Positions 1 to 8,364 of a stretch of DNA of 64,000 nt are shown piece by piece (position 1 is the stretch's first letter; each line of letters starts with the position of its first letter). Source of the DNA: G963665215 sp963665215. Lineage in GTDB: Bacteria; Chloroflexota; Dehalococcoidia; Lucifugimonadales; CAUZJF01. The notes beneath the pieces are model-generated. The model saw nothing but the letters and a program-made list of their open reading frames with translations, did no database searches and was not told where the DNA came from. The translations under genes and the position numbers were made by a program. Location of the stretch: contig CAXXWW010000007.1 of NCBI GenBank assembly GCA_963665215.2, positions 62,001-126,000 of the forward strand. The letters run 5' to 3'.

Positions 1-970
1 CGAGTTGCTGGCCCGGGCTTGGCAGGCCGGGGCGGGACCCGGCGACGGGCCCCTGACCATTGACCTGGACTCCACCATCTGCGAGACCTACGGACTGGCC
101 AAGGAGGGAGCGCGCCACCACGGCTATACCGGCAAGCGGGGCTACCACCCGCTGCTGGCCATCGCCGCCGGCACCGGAGACGTGCTGATGTCCCGGCTGC
201 GCGAGGGCCGGGCCAACACCGCCCGCGGCGCCGCCCACTTCCTGCGGGAGACGGTGGGACGGGTGCGCTACGCCGGGGCCAACGGACGACTCACGCTACG
301 GGCCGACAGCGGGTTCTACACTCATGGCGTGGTATCCGTCTGCCGCAAGATGGATGTCCGCTTCTCCATCACCATCCGCCAGCACAAAAGCCTGCACAAT
401 CTCATCGAGGCGATACCCGAAGATGCCTGGACGCCGATTCCTTACTGGATGGACGGCGCCGCCGATGTGGCCGAGACCACCTGCACCCCCTTCCAGGCCG
501 AGGCGGACGCCGCGCCGGTACGGCTCATCGTCCGGCGGGTGAAGCCGACGCCCGGTTCCCAACTGGCCCTCTTCGCCAAATACAGCTATCATGGCTTCAT
601 CACCGACCGGGACGGGGAGTTGCTCGAACTGGAGGCTGACCATCGCCGCCACGCCGAGATCGAGAATGCCATACGCGACCTCAAGTACGGCGTCGGGCTG
701 AACCATCTCCCCTCGGGCCGCTTCGCCGCCAACGGCGCCTGGCTGGCCGTCCAGACGATGGCCCACAACCTGGCCCGCTGGACGGCGCGGATCGGTCTGG
801 GAGAGCGGATAGCCACCACCAAGACCCTCCGGCGGCGGTTCTTCTCCCTGGCCGGACGGCTCACCCGCTCGGCACGCCGGTTGACCCTGCATCTTCCGGA
901 TCGCTGGCCTTGGGCTGAGAAGTTCAGCCGCGCCTTGGCCCGGCTGCGAGCCATTCCACTCCCGGCCTGA
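1..970 (+). CDS. IS1380-family transposase, C-terminal 322 residues
   Basis: This is a DDE transposase that catalyses cut-and-paste or copy movement of the IS. The reading frame enters from the left edge, and the first codon seen corresponds to about residue 120 of the 441-residue full-length copies. All three acidic residues of the DDE core are present: TIDLDST, LRADSGFY and the glutamate in HAEIENAIRDLKYG. The C-terminus is identical to that of the intact copies. The gene is probably complete in the genome and looks partial only because of the window edge. Confidence 0.93.
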   Translation, partial: ELLARAWQAGAGPGDGPLTIDLDSTICETYGLAKEGARHHGYTGKRGYHPLLAIAAGTGDVLMSRLREGRANTARGAAHFLRETVGRVRYAGANGRLTLRADSGFYTHGVVSVCRKMDVRFSITIRQHKSLHNLIEAIPEDAWTPIPYWMDGAADVAETTCTPFQAEADAAPVRLIVRRVKPTPGSQLALFAKYSYHGFITDRDGELLELEADHRRHAEIENAIRDLKYGVGLNHLPSGRFAANGAWLAVQTMAHNLARWTARIGLGERIATTKTLRRRFFSLAGRLTRSARRLTLHLPDRWPWAEKFSRALARLRAIPLPA

Positions 971-1242
971 CGGCACCGTCGGCGACCGACCCACCCACCG
1001 GACAACCGAAGATCCCCGCAGACTCGTGCCAGCCCGGTCCGAGAGAGTTCCCTGCTGCGTATTCTCTCGCCATCCCGCGCATCGCAGCTCCCGCAGACGG
1101 CCATAGGGGCCCCTGTGCGGCGATGAAGACCGTCCGCCGACCTCCCTACCCCAAATGGAACCCAGGCTATTTCCCCTGTAGCTCCCTCACCCCCCTTCCG
1201 CTTTCCTCACGCCGTCCATCGGTGTCCTTCGGTGGATTCGGG
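1..1242 (+). mobile_element. IS1380-family element, copy 1 (left part outside window)
   Basis: This stretch matches nearly base for base the right-hand 1.24 kb of the two complete copies at 10755-12473 and 16611-18329. It ends with the same terminal inverted-repeat sequence TCCTTCGGTGGATTCGGG, whose last base is 1242. The next five bases are TTTAG, the expected position of a 5 bp target duplication, but its partner lies outside the window. Against copy 3 there are two neighbouring synonymous differences near 110 (a Gly and an Ala codon), so the copies are recent but not identical. The element cuts the phage-like connector gene that starts at 1343. Confidence 0.93.
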
Positions 1243-1343
1243 TTTAGGATGGCAACGTAGCCAGTGGGAATGTCGGCGGCGTCCTCAGTCGGGCTAACTC
1301 GGACTTGGTTCGCCAGGTCGGGGAGGGTTATAGTAACGGTCAC
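1243..1343 (-). pseudogene. phage head-tail connector-like gene, only first ~33 codons left
   Basis: A GTG start at 1343 overlaps the TGA of the adaptor gene (GAGTGACC). The frame stays open to the IS1380 boundary. The remnant begins with Val-Thr-Val-Thr-Ile-Thr-Leu followed by DLANQVRVSPTED and IPTGYVAIL. This looks like the N-terminus of the small helical gp6-type connector proteins that follow the head closure gene in siphovirus head operons. That family call rests on position and a short segment only. The rest of the gene is lost or lies on the far side of the IS. Confidence 0.5.
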
Positions 1344-1675
1344 TCAGTGGGTTCCTTCCAATTCCGCCGAGGTTGTCCAACGTGCAGCGTTAGGTATTTC
1401 CAGTCGTTTTTGCTAATCCCTTGAATGTCCCACGTCACGGCGTCGTCGTCGATCAAAAGCATCAACTCATTTACGTCGGCACGCGCTAGAATCTTGAACT
1501 TTGCCTGTGACGTGTTGACCACCTTCGCGGAAGTCTCGATGAACCGCTCGGAGGGCTTCACTTGCAGCTTCTCAGCCCACACGGTAGCCAGCGTGTACCA
1601 TGCCTTTAGCTCGCTACCGAACGAGTCCCTTTTGACAGTGTAGCGACGTAGCTCAATCAGCCTGTTAAGGGGCAT
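1340..1675 (-). CDS. phage head-tail adaptor / head closure protein
   Basis: This 111-residue protein has the pattern of the SPP1 gp16/HK97 gp7 head-closure family. It has a basic N-terminal strand (RLIELRRYTVKRDSFG), then LATVWAEKLQVKPSERF, a second half with the strand-rich ILARADVNE and TWDIQGISK, and a final short arm. Such proteins sit under the portal and close the filled head to accept a tail. It lies 9 bp after the capsid gene and overlaps the next start codon, the usual head-operon order. With no tail genes present, the island would have to borrow tails from a helper phage (inference). Confidence 0.75.
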   Translation of the reverse strand: MPLNRLIELRRYTVKRDSFGSELKAWYTLATVWAEKLQVKPSERFIETSAKVVNTSQAKFKILARADVNELMLLIDDDAVTWDIQGISKNDWKYLTLHVGQPRRNWKEPTE

Positions 1676-1684
1676 CGACTGAGG

Positions 1685-2887
1685 CTAAGAGTGCTGGCTT
1701 TGCTGCTTGTAGAAGCCGCCCGATCGGAGAATCCGGACCGCGTGCAAAAGGACTGCCGTAAGGACGATCTGGCCGTTTGCCGCCTTCGTGATTTCGTCGG
1801 GAATCAGGGTCACGCCGCCCCACACCGGAGCCACCATGTCGCGCCGCTGGCCCAGGCGAATCAAGACGTTCTGCTTTGAGCCAGAGACGGCGGGAACATG
1901 GGCGCTTACCCTAACCCCGCCTGTGATCTCCGACAGCCGGTCGAGCGCCACATCATCCGCATTCGCATGGCGATATTGACTTCCAGCATGGGCATACGTC
2001 GACGAGCCCATAACCAAACGAACATCGGCGCCGCTGGCCGCGTAGCGCCCGTCCACGCGAGAGTAGCCAAAGTCGGATATGTAGTCGGAGAATCCAGTCA
2101 CGGAGTTGACGTTGTGATTGCTCAGGTTGGTTCCGGTCAAAAGGCCGTTAGTGCCCCGCATGATCTCGGAGTCAAGCTTGTCAGCGATTCCGCCTTGAAG
2201 GGCCTCACGAAGCGCGTCACCCATACCCGCCATGCGAGCGGCGTCCTCACGACTCCAGAAGAACGACGCCTGAATCCGGGAAGGGGTGAGCACGTCGGCG
2301 GTGAACGCGCCGGTCGTCTCGGCTTGCGCGTCGTTCTCGGTGGGGGTGCCTGCGGCAGGGTCGGAAGTCAAAACCGGGAAGGTAGAATCGCCAACCGGGA
2401 TGATGGGCGACGGTACACTGAGGAAGGCCTGGACGCTGTTCGCGAAAACGTAGCCCGTGATCTCGCTCTGGCTCTGTCCTACGTCGGACGGCGCAGGCGT
2501 GACTGCCCTCTTCTCCATGAGCATTTCGGTCGGGAGAGCGTTCAGGCCCAGGCCGCGCTCCTTCTGGACCTCAGCGATTGCGCCTGAGCTGGCCCGATGC
2601 TCCATAACGCCCTCGAAAAGCTCTCCGAGATCAAAACGGCCCGACACGTCGGCCCACTCCCGCGACTCAGACGTGGTGTCGTCGTCGGCTTTAATGGCCG
2701 CTCTCAACTCGGCTTCGAACCCCTGTATCTCGTCAACCAACTTCTGGCGGACGGCCAGCTTGTCGGTGTCGCCGTCCCGGACTTCGAGCATACCGTTGAG
2801 CTTCTCCCGCGTCTCGCTCATCTTGATTTGGAGCTTCTGAGTCGGCGTCATATCCTTCATCTCCTGGGTAGTAGTGGCGTAGCTCAT
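1685..2887 (-). CDS. HK97-fold phage major capsid protein
   Basis: This 400-residue protein would form the icosahedral shell. Residues ~10-70 are a charged, predicted coiled-coil segment (TREKLNGMLEVRDGD, VDEIQGFEAELRAA) that looks like the delta/scaffolding domain of HK97-type capsids. From about residue 145 the HK97 fold is recognisable: YVFANSVQAFLSVPSPI, IPVGDSTFPVLTS, FFWSREDAARM and a C-terminal segment with RLGQRRDMVAP and LHAVRILRSGGFY. In HK97-type phages the delta domain is cleaved by a prohead protease, but none is encoded nearby. The chosen ATG has no strong ribosome site. The gene lies 74 bp downstream of the terminase gene. Confidence 0.88.
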   Translation of the reverse strand: MSYATTTQEMKDMTPTQKLQIKMSETREKLNGMLEVRDGDTDKLAVRQKLVDEIQGFEAELRAAIKADDDTTSESREWADVSGRFDLGELFEGVMEHRASSGAIAEVQKERGLGLNALPTEMLMEKRAVTPAPSDVGQSQSEITGYVFANSVQAFLSVPSPIIPVGDSTFPVLTSDPAAGTPTENDAQAETTGAFTADVLTPSRIQASFFWSREDAARMAGMGDALREALQGGIADKLDSEIMRGTNGLLTGTNLSNHNVNSVTGFSDYISDFGYSRVDGRYAASGADVRLVMGSSTYAHAGSQYRHANADDVALDRLSEITGGVRVSAHVPAVSGSKQNVLIRLGQRRDMVAPVWGGVTLIPDEITKAANGQIVLTAVLLHAVRILRSGGFYKQQSQHS

Positions 2888-2961
2888 CCATTCTCATCCA
2901 GTATGGGGCTTGAGTCGGCTCATGTCAAGGGGAGTACCTCTATGAGTAGCAAGCCATGTGA

Positions 2962-4392
2962 CTACACAGAGGCATATTTCAACTCGCGCACCGGTGCCGA
3001 GGAAGCCCGCTGGAAGGCACCAGCGGCCAAAACCGCCGCCGCCGCAACGTCGTCCCTCGCCTTGTTATCGCTGGCCCTCTTGATAAGCCGCGAGTTGCCA
3101 GCCTTATCACTCTCGACGTAGGCCGAGGACATGGAGACCACCAGCAGATTCCGACTCCCAGGGTCCACGGAGAGCGGCCCGTCTCGGCATATCTTCCTGA
3201 GAGCCCGTATGTCCTCGCTGCTACTCGACCATTGCGTGACGCGGGGCTCGATGGTGGAGGCGTTGCCCACGACGTCTTGTAGCTCGGAGAGACGGAATCT
3301 ATCACACACGATTTTGACCGGGATGCCCCAACGATCGACGACGCTTTCCCATAGGGCGCTCGGCGGCTGTACTCTCAAGCCCTGGGCCAGGGTGAGCGCA
3401 CCGCTCCGCATGAGCTTGACGTAGACGCCGGACGGAACGTTGTCGCGCTTCTCTTGATCTTCAATCGAAGGGATTCCCGGAGCTAGCGCCAACGCCTCTA
3501 TCCGCCCGGACTCCCAGACCGCGACGGCGGCGCTCCATGCTCGACCGCCGCCCAAATCTATACCTATAATCGGCTTCCCTACCGGCAAGCCTTGTGGACG
3601 CGCCGTTGCAAGCTTCCAGTCATCCACTGTCAAGAGGACCGCGTTCTCATCCTGAGTCGGTACGTTCAAACGATAGCTTAAAAATCGCGCTTTGAGGCGT
3701 GAATCCCGCCGCGCCGCGTCTCGCTCCTCTAGCAGGACTGCCCGACTCTCGGCGTACTTCGCTTTGAGCGGGTTAGCCTTGCCGATCGTCGGCCACTTGT
3801 CCCACGTCTCAGCGTCTCCCACAAGGGCTTGAACGAACGTTGAACCTTGCGTACCGGCGTCTACCAGATCATAGAACCAATGCCCCGGAGCGCCCATCGG
3901 GGCCATCGTCCCGACGTAGAGCACCCGTAGGCTCGATTCAGGCTTACCCTGGGCTGTCTGGATAGCGTCATGTAAAAGACCGCCGCCCACGATCTCCCAA
4001 GCCCCAGGCTCATCAGCCACAAGTAGCGGCGTCCCTACGATGCCGAATGCCGTCTTAGCGTTGCTGCTCATCACTCGGAGCTTGGTGTTGGTCGGCTTGT
4101 GGGTGATGCCTAGACGCATCTGAGAGTCAAGGAAGCTGTACTCGCCCGTGGGTTCGAGCTCGGCGCGGATAGGCCGGTAGACGTGACGGGCGCCCTCGAT
4201 GCTGGCCGCACATAGCAAGTACTCGGCGCCGACCTCGAAGAGCGCGTCACCCGGCGTCATGCACCGTTGCAAGATGTAGGCCGCGAGCGTTGACTTACCC
4301 TCGCCTCTAGGGAGACTGAGGGCCGCCGTTCGAACCCCTGGGGCCAAGGCTCCACGGAGGAAGCGACGTTGCGATGGTAGTAGGTTGATCAT
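2962..4392 (-). CDS. phage terminase large subunit (packaging ATPase-nuclease)
   Basis: This 476-residue protein would pump DNA into the capsid and cut it. The ATPase part shows Walker A LSLPRGEGKST (residues ~25-35) and Walker B LLVADEPG (~123-130). The RNase H-like nuclease part begins at IIGIDLGGGRAWSA (~275, Asp279), with further acidic positions at VCDRFR (~366) and NKARDDVAA (~457). The length is normal for the family, so it looks intact. No obvious small terminase gene adjoins it. The only candidate upstream is the 97-residue unknown at 4736-5029. The start ATG is the first of two near 4392 and lacks a clear ribosome site. Confidence 0.9.
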   Translation of the reverse strand: MINLLPSQRRFLRGALAPGVRTAALSLPRGEGKSTLAAYILQRCMTPGDALFEVGAEYLLCAASIEGARHVYRPIRAELEPTGEYSFLDSQMRLGITHKPTNTKLRVMSSNAKTAFGIVGTPLLVADEPGAWEIVGGGLLHDAIQTAQGKPESSLRVLYVGTMAPMGAPGHWFYDLVDAGTQGSTFVQALVGDAETWDKWPTIGKANPLKAKYAESRAVLLEERDAARRDSRLKARFLSYRLNVPTQDENAVLLTVDDWKLATARPQGLPVGKPIIGIDLGGGRAWSAAVAVWESGRIEALALAPGIPSIEDQEKRDNVPSGVYVKLMRSGALTLAQGLRVQPPSALWESVVDRWGIPVKIVCDRFRLSELQDVVGNASTIEPRVTQWSSSSEDIRALRKICRDGPLSVDPGSRNLLVVSMSSAYVESDKAGNSRLIKRASDNKARDDVAAAAVLAAGAFQRASSAPVRELKYASV

Positions 4393-4735
4393 GATGTTAA
4401 GTGCGAATTAGACGCCCCCACTGGCCCAATGATTCCTTCCATTTCGTTATTCAGGGTCCCGACCCCATGATTTCGTTCTCGTTTGCTTCTCTGCGCTGGC
4501 CGAGCTTCAACCATCAAATGCTTCTCTGCGCTGGCCGAGCTTCAACCATCAAATGCTTCTCTGCGCTGGCTGAGCTTCAACCATCAAACTCTCGATTAGC
4601 CTCTCAGCCCCATGTCAAGCTCTAGTGGGGTAGGTTCGCTCCTAAGCCCCCTAAACCTCGATCTAGTCCCTGAGTACCTTTTAGCCCCGTTTCGTTGCTC
4701 TGTGGCATGGTTAGGTGGGTAGACGGGATCGGGAG
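4393..4735. other. non-coding gap between terminase and small unknown gene
   Basis: I see no convincing gene here. The gap holds the 35 bp triple repeat described separately and AT-richer DNA. It is the largest gap inside an otherwise tightly packed island, so it is the natural place for a packaging (cos/pac) or replication signal. Confidence 0.5.
4484..4588. repeat. three tandem 35 bp direct repeats
   Basis: Units begin at 4484, 4519 and 4554. Each starts TGCTTCTCTGCGCTGG and ends CTTCAACCATCAAA. The first two are identical and the third differs by one C-to-T change. The array lies about 90 bp upstream of the terminase start codon and downstream of the helicase gene. Iteron-like origins and terminase recognition sites both take this form, so either role is possible. 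Nothing in the sequence decides between them. Confidence 0.85.
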
Positions 4736-5029
4736 CTAGTTGAGGGAAATCGGCTCAGATGGAATAGTCAAGGCTTTGGCAGTCTTGAATCCAACTTCGT
4801 ACATCACCTGATAGCAGGCGGTGGGGTGCTCTTGGATGAGGGGTGCTATCTTGGGGACCGCCTCATCTATGGCCCAGGTAGCCATCTCCTTGAGCAGGTC
4901 ACCGAACTGTGTTGGTATCACATCGTCGTCGGTGACTTCTCCGCCTGCCACGGCTTCGACGAATCCTAGCATCCACACTTGCATCAACCCTACCCTCAAC
5001 TCCTCTGAGATCGTCGGCTGTTCGTCCAT
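4736..5029 (-). CDS. hypothetical island protein, 97 residues
   Basis: I do not recognise the family. The protein is acidic and probably helical (MDEQPTISEELRVGLMQVW, FGDLLKEMATWAIDEAV). I chose the ATG at 5029 because GGGAGA lies just upstream and a terminator hairpin at 5062-5090 sits further 5', which argues against the longer frame starting at 5116. Position before the terminase gene would fit a small terminase or packaging regulator, but there is no sequence support for that. Confidence 0.55.
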   Translation of the reverse strand: MDEQPTISEELRVGLMQVWMLGFVEAVAGGEVTDDDVIPTQFGDLLKEMATWAIDEAVPKIAPLIQEHPTACYQVMYEVGFKTAKALTIPSEPISLN

Positions 5030-5061
5030 CGGATTCTCCCTTCTTTGCTCAAACTTACACA

Positions 5062-5090
5062 AAAGCCCCCTCTCTCTTAGGAGAGGGCTT
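5062..5090 (-). terminator. rho-independent terminator after the helicase gene
   Basis: Read on the minus strand, AAGCCCTCTC is followed by a short loop, then GAGAGGGGGCTTTTG. This is an imperfect stem with a two-base bulge and a short U-run. It lies 23 bp past the helicase stop codon and separates the replication-type genes from the packaging-type genes. It could also form on the plus strand, but no plus-strand gene ends here. Confidence 0.65.
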
Positions 5091-5112
5091 ATGTAACTTA
5101 CATGTATATTTG

Positions 5113-6381
5113 TCACTTGATAGCCAGGCCATACTTGCCCCGGTCTGGCTTCATAAGCCTGCCGTTCTGGACCATCCTAGTTAGGTTAGGCTGAATGGTG
5201 GTCCGGGGTATGTCTTGAAGGGCCTCACAGATGCCGTCCAGGTCCATAGCGCCGTGTTTCAGGGCCGCTAGGATGCGAAGGGGGGCGCTGAGTCCCTTTG
5301 CCAGCTCAGGATCGTCCGTCACGTCAGTTCGGCTGAATGACGCTGACTGTATGGTGTAGTCGTCCTCCTCGATGATCTCTAGGCTCAGACCGACAGGGGG
5401 GCCTAGACGTCCTAAGTTGGTCTTGCGATGGTAGAGCCCCATTGTGAGCTCCCCGTCCGCCGCTTGACGCATCTCCCACATAGACCGCCCCTGGTTTTTC
5501 TTGTAGGCGCTGCCGAACGCTCCCCGGTCTTCGGAGTCCGCCCCTTTGGTCATGTGGTCGATTAGTAGAACGGTTGTTTGTAGCGTACGGACCGCCGACA
5601 TGAACGCCAGTACCTTTTCATCGCTTCCCGCGTCGCCGCCCAGGGCCATACCCACACTGTCAATGACTACCAGATCGAATTGCTCCGCCGCTACATGGTC
5701 CGCCAGGGTGTCAATCCAGTCCACGAGCGGGCTCTGAGCGGCGAAGTATCTCAAGCCCCATCCCTCATTAATGTCCGGGTCACCATGCTTGATCGCCCAG
5801 GCTCGCCCCTCAGCCGTGGCACGGTCGGTTTCCCAATCGACATAGAGGCTATTTCCCACGTCGGCATTGAGCCCGTTCTTAGTGAGCCCGTTGTCAACCA
5901 GGGCGCACAGATAGAGCGCGAGCCATGACTTGCCGATGCCGCCCTGCCCGTAGATGAACGTCGGTTGGCGGCTGGGCAGCAGGGGCCAGACTTGATAGAC
6001 GGGCCGCTCTAGTTTGGGCTCTTGGAGCCCGACGATTTGAGGCTTGAGCCGTGTCCGCTGATTGTTCATGGCCCGGTCGCAAACGCCGTCAATGAGATCA
6101 TCCCAGGCCAGGTCAGGAACACGCCGCTTGCAGGTGTCCACGCACCCCTTGATTCCTGAGCGCGATAACAACCCTAATCGCCCTCGGAAGACACGCCGGG
6201 GACGCTCAGGGGCGAGGTTCTTCTCCACGTCAATGACGACCTCGGCCTGGGGGCTCTTGGAGTAGTCGCGTGTGACGCGCCCTACCTCGACGTTGATACC
6301 CGGCGCGTATCGCAAGCTAAGTGTAGGTCCCGGTTTGTCGCCGTTGGTATTGGTGACCATCAACTCCCCTGGCTCACTCAT
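5113..6381 (-). CDS. RepA-like AAA/RecA-fold helicase with C-terminal winged helix
   Basis: This protein of about 422 residues belongs to the RepA (RSF1010-type)/AAA_25 group of hexameric helicase-like ATPases used by plasmids and satellites. Walker A is FIYGQGGIGKS (~145-152) and Walker B is LVVIDSVG (~237-244). A sensor-like strand LLIDHMTKG follows, then the conserved FGSAYKKNQGRSMWEM segment. The C-terminal 70 residues (APLRILAALKHGAMDLDGI, IPRTTIQPNLTRMV) read as a winged helix for DNA binding. The start at 6381 is chosen because its ATG overlaps the upstream stop codon in ATGA. It probably drives island replication. Confidence 0.8.
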   Translation of the reverse strand: MSEPGELMVTNTNGDKPGPTLSLRYAPGINVEVGRVTRDYSKSPQAEVVIDVEKNLAPERPRRVFRGRLGLLSRSGIKGCVDTCKRRVPDLAWDDLIDGVCDRAMNNQRTRLKPQIVGLQEPKLERPVYQVWPLLPSRQPTFIYGQGGIGKSWLALYLCALVDNGLTKNGLNADVGNSLYVDWETDRATAEGRAWAIKHGDPDINEGWGLRYFAAQSPLVDWIDTLADHVAAEQFDLVVIDSVGMALGGDAGSDEKVLAFMSAVRTLQTTVLLIDHMTKGADSEDRGAFGSAYKKNQGRSMWEMRQAADGELTMGLYHRKTNLGRLGPPVGLSLEIIEEDDYTIQSASFSRTDVTDDPELAKGLSAPLRILAALKHGAMDLDGICEALQDIPRTTIQPNLTRMVQNGRLMKPDRGKYGLAIK

Positions 6382-6572
6382 AGCAGCACCGCCTCGAACT
6401 CGTGGGAGTAGCGGACCATTTCGGGCCAAACGTCGTTAGCGGCCATCGACACCGACGCCGCTAGATGGTCGGTGCAAATCCACGCGGTGCCGAGCTGGTA
6501 GAGGCTCAAGTCGGTGTCACAGAAAGCACACCGCTGGTCAGGAATCAGGCGTTTTGGAGTTGGTCTATCCAT
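6378..6572 (-). CDS. small zinc-finger-like island protein
   Basis: This 64-residue protein carries CAFC and, twelve residues on, CTDH, a possible four-ligand zinc site. I do not recognise a named family. Its stop codon overlaps the helicase start (ATGA), and its own start lies inside the end of the AlpA gene, so the three genes look translationally coupled. Such small zinc proteins commonly accompany AlpA and helicase genes in integrated elements. The function is unknown. Confidence 0.6.
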   Translation of the reverse strand: MDRPTPKRLIPDQRCAFCDTDLSLYQLGTAWICTDHLAASVSMAANDVWPEMVRYSHEFEAVLL

Positions 6573-6736
6573 TCCATGACCTCACTTTTGAGCCATCGAA
6601 CAGAACCGTCACCAATGGACTTAGGCCGCGGAAACGTCCCCTTGCTCATCTTGGAGTAAATGGCGCTGCGTGAGAGCCTGACAAGGCCCTCTACGTCGCT
6701 CCGTCGGAGTAGTAGGCTATCTGTGTCGCTTGTCAT
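6545..6736 (-). CDS. AlpA/MerR-type DNA-binding regulator, likely excisionase
   Basis: This 63-residue helix-turn-helix protein has the AlpA hallmarks LLLRRSDVEGLVRLSRSAIY, then FPRPKSIGDGSVRWLKSEV and EWIDQL. AlpA-family proteins activate integrase genes or act as excisionases for P4-type integrases, and the same pairing occurs in phage-inducible islands. A strong ribosome site GGGGGAA precedes the ATG. It lies between the integrase end and the replication genes, as expected for the element's control module. Confidence 0.85.
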   Translation of the reverse strand: MTSDTDSLLLRRSDVEGLVRLSRSAIYSKMSKGTFPRPKSIGDGSVRWLKSEVMEWIDQLQNA

Positions 6737-6745
6737 TATTCCCCC

Positions 6746-7066
6746 TCAGTTTTTCTTTGCGGCTTTGAACAAGGCACGGGTGAAGGTGTCAGGATAAGCC
6801 TTCTGGACGGCCAGAATTGCCATGTTGATTCTTCCCATAAGCTCATCGTAGGTCAATCTCTTGGCCGCTGCGTAGCCTTGCAGAAAGTCATGGGTTGATT
6901 CGTCCATGTCCCAATTGATGATGGTGTTGCCGTTCTTGGCCCTGCCAAGGGAGAACTTCATATCCTTAGCTATGCGGTGCTGGATTTCCAAACTCACGTC
7001 TGTGAATAGCTTCATGCCGCTTTTCCGCTCCCGATGCTCCCGAACTCTTTGAACGTTCGTCTTCAT
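6746..7066 (-). CDS. hypothetical island protein, 106 residues
   Basis: The family is not recognised. The N-terminus is strongly basic (MKTNVQRVREHRERKSGMK), followed by helical segments (DVSLEIQHRIAKDMKFSL, FLQGYAAAKRLTYDELMG). This could suit a ribbon-helix-helix-like or replication-control protein, but that is a guess. The start at 7066 is chosen because it follows the GGGGGT of the hairpin arm at 7071-7083. A longer frame to 7165 would run through that hairpin. Translation is probably affected by the hairpin. Confidence 0.6.
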   Translation of the reverse strand: MKTNVQRVREHRERKSGMKLFTDVSLEIQHRIAKDMKFSLGRAKNGNTIINWDMDESTHDFLQGYAAAKRLTYDELMGRINMAILAVQKAYPDTFTRALFKAAKKN

Positions 7067-7070
7067 AAGA

Positions 7071-7125
7071 AAACCCCCGTTACTACTATTGGTGAAACTA
7101 TTACACCTAAAGGTAACGGGGGTTT
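7071..7125 (-). promoter_or_regulatory. 13 bp perfect inverted repeat spanning a ribosome binding site
   Basis: AAACCCCCGTTAC (7071-7083) and GTAACGGGGGTTT (7113-7125) are exact reverse complements separated by 29 bp. On the minus strand this stem follows the integrase gene and is followed by TTTTCTT, so it can act as the integrase terminator. The same 3' arm holds the GGGGGT ribosome site of the gene starting at 7066, so a folded stem would also hide that site. The inner GTTAC/GTAAC core recurs in front of the integrase gene. Confidence 0.7.
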
Positions 7126-7169
7126 GTGGAACTGTCAAGGCTCCGAGGGCCGAATATCGGCCCAATGTT

Positions 7170-8351
7170 CTAACCGTCCAAATAGTCGGCCCATGCGTTC
7201 AAAAGCTCGCGGCGCATCTCCATGTATTCCGCCCTGTTGTAAATCTGTTCGATGGCGGAGCCGGTCTTGTGGGCCAGAACCTGCTCGGCGGCGTCACGGT
7301 AGGCCACGCCGAAGGTCTCCGCCGCCCAGGTGCGGAACGATGAACGCATACCGTGAGGCACCGCCTGAATCTGGCACAGCTTGAAAGGTCGGGTGAGGGC
7401 GTTCTCGCTCAACTTTCCGTTGGTGGACAGCACGGACGGAAAGACAATCTCATCGTCGTAGGTCTCGCGCATGGTTTCCAGCACTTCAAGGGCCTGTTTG
7501 CTCAAGGGCACCGTGTGGCCCTGTCTCATCTTCATCCGCTCCGCCGGTATCTCCCACGTCGCGCCGTCAAGGTCGAACTCAGACCAGACCGCGCCCTTGA
7601 CTTCCGCGCCCCGAACGCCGGTCAGGGCCATCAACCGGATGGCGGCTTTGGCGGCCGGACTAGAGTTAGTTTCGTCTATCAGCGCCAGCGCGTCCGCAAG
7701 TTGGTCATAGGGTAGGGACTTCATCCGCACCTTTGACTTCCCAGGTGTCCCTAATTCCTCCGCCACGCCGTCCAGTGGATTGCTCTTGATGATGCCCCGG
7801 ACTTTCGCCCTGTTGAATGTCCGTTTGAGGATGAGCCTTAGCGCGCGTCCGGTTTCAGGTTTGGCGTTGTGGATGGGCTCAAGTAGGTCTAGAAGTTGGC
7901 CGCTTGTGATGGCGTCAACCTCGATGCCAGCAAACACCGGAAACAGGTATTTCTCCGCCCGATTCAGCCAATTGGATTTGTTCTTGGGATTGTTCAACCG
8001 TCCGCTAGCGATTAGATGTTGGTGAGCCGCCCGTGCTATGTCCTCGAACAGGTGGGTAGGCTCGGAGATTCTCTGTGGTTTCGGCGTAGCCGCCTTGAAC
8101 ATCTGGCCCGAAAGCGGTGCCTTGCCGTCTGCTACTAGCGTCCGGTTCTCACGCGCCCTGTCCCTTGCTAGAGACAGCCCAACGTCTGGGAATGAGCCTA
8201 AGCCAAGGTCACGCCGTTTGCCGTCGTGGTGGAGGCGTTGCACCCAATTCTTGCGGCCAGTGGCCTTGATTAGCAGTGAAAGTCCGTCACCGTCTGTGTG
8301 CCGCCCCGCGGTCTCTAGGTGCTTGATGGTCTGAAAGTCCAGCTTTGGCAT
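7170..8351 (-). CDS. P4-type tyrosine integrase
   Basis: This 393-residue protein catalyses site-specific integration and excision. The N-terminal arm-binding domain has HTDGDGLSLLIKATGRKNWV and LGLGSFPDVGLSLARDRA, typical of the DUF4102 domain of P4-like integrases. A core-binding SAM-like domain follows. The catalytic domain has LTGVRGAEV (Arg), PHGMRSSFRTWAAE (His-x-x-Arg), LAHKTG (His) and the nucleophile in EQIYNR. The ribosome site AAAGGAG precedes ATG 8351. It appears intact, so the island's integration function may still work. Confidence 0.93.
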   Translation of the reverse strand: MPKLDFQTIKHLETAGRHTDGDGLSLLIKATGRKNWVQRLHHDGKRRDLGLGSFPDVGLSLARDRARENRTLVADGKAPLSGQMFKAATPKPQRISEPTHLFEDIARAAHQHLIASGRLNNPKNKSNWLNRAEKYLFPVFAGIEVDAITSGQLLDLLEPIHNAKPETGRALRLILKRTFNRAKVRGIIKSNPLDGVAEELGTPGKSKVRMKSLPYDQLADALALIDETNSSPAAKAAIRLMALTGVRGAEVKGAVWSEFDLDGATWEIPAERMKMRQGHTVPLSKQALEVLETMRETYDDEIVFPSVLSTNGKLSENALTRPFKLCQIQAVPHGMRSSFRTWAAETFGVAYRDAAEQVLAHKTGSAIEQIYNRAEYMEMRRELLNAWADYLDG

Positions 8352-8364
8352 ATCCGCTCCTTTC

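Noticed and set aside
4484..4588. Possible CRISPR array
   Set aside because: The 35 bp units are directly adjacent with no spacers and no cas genes are present, so it is a tandem repeat.
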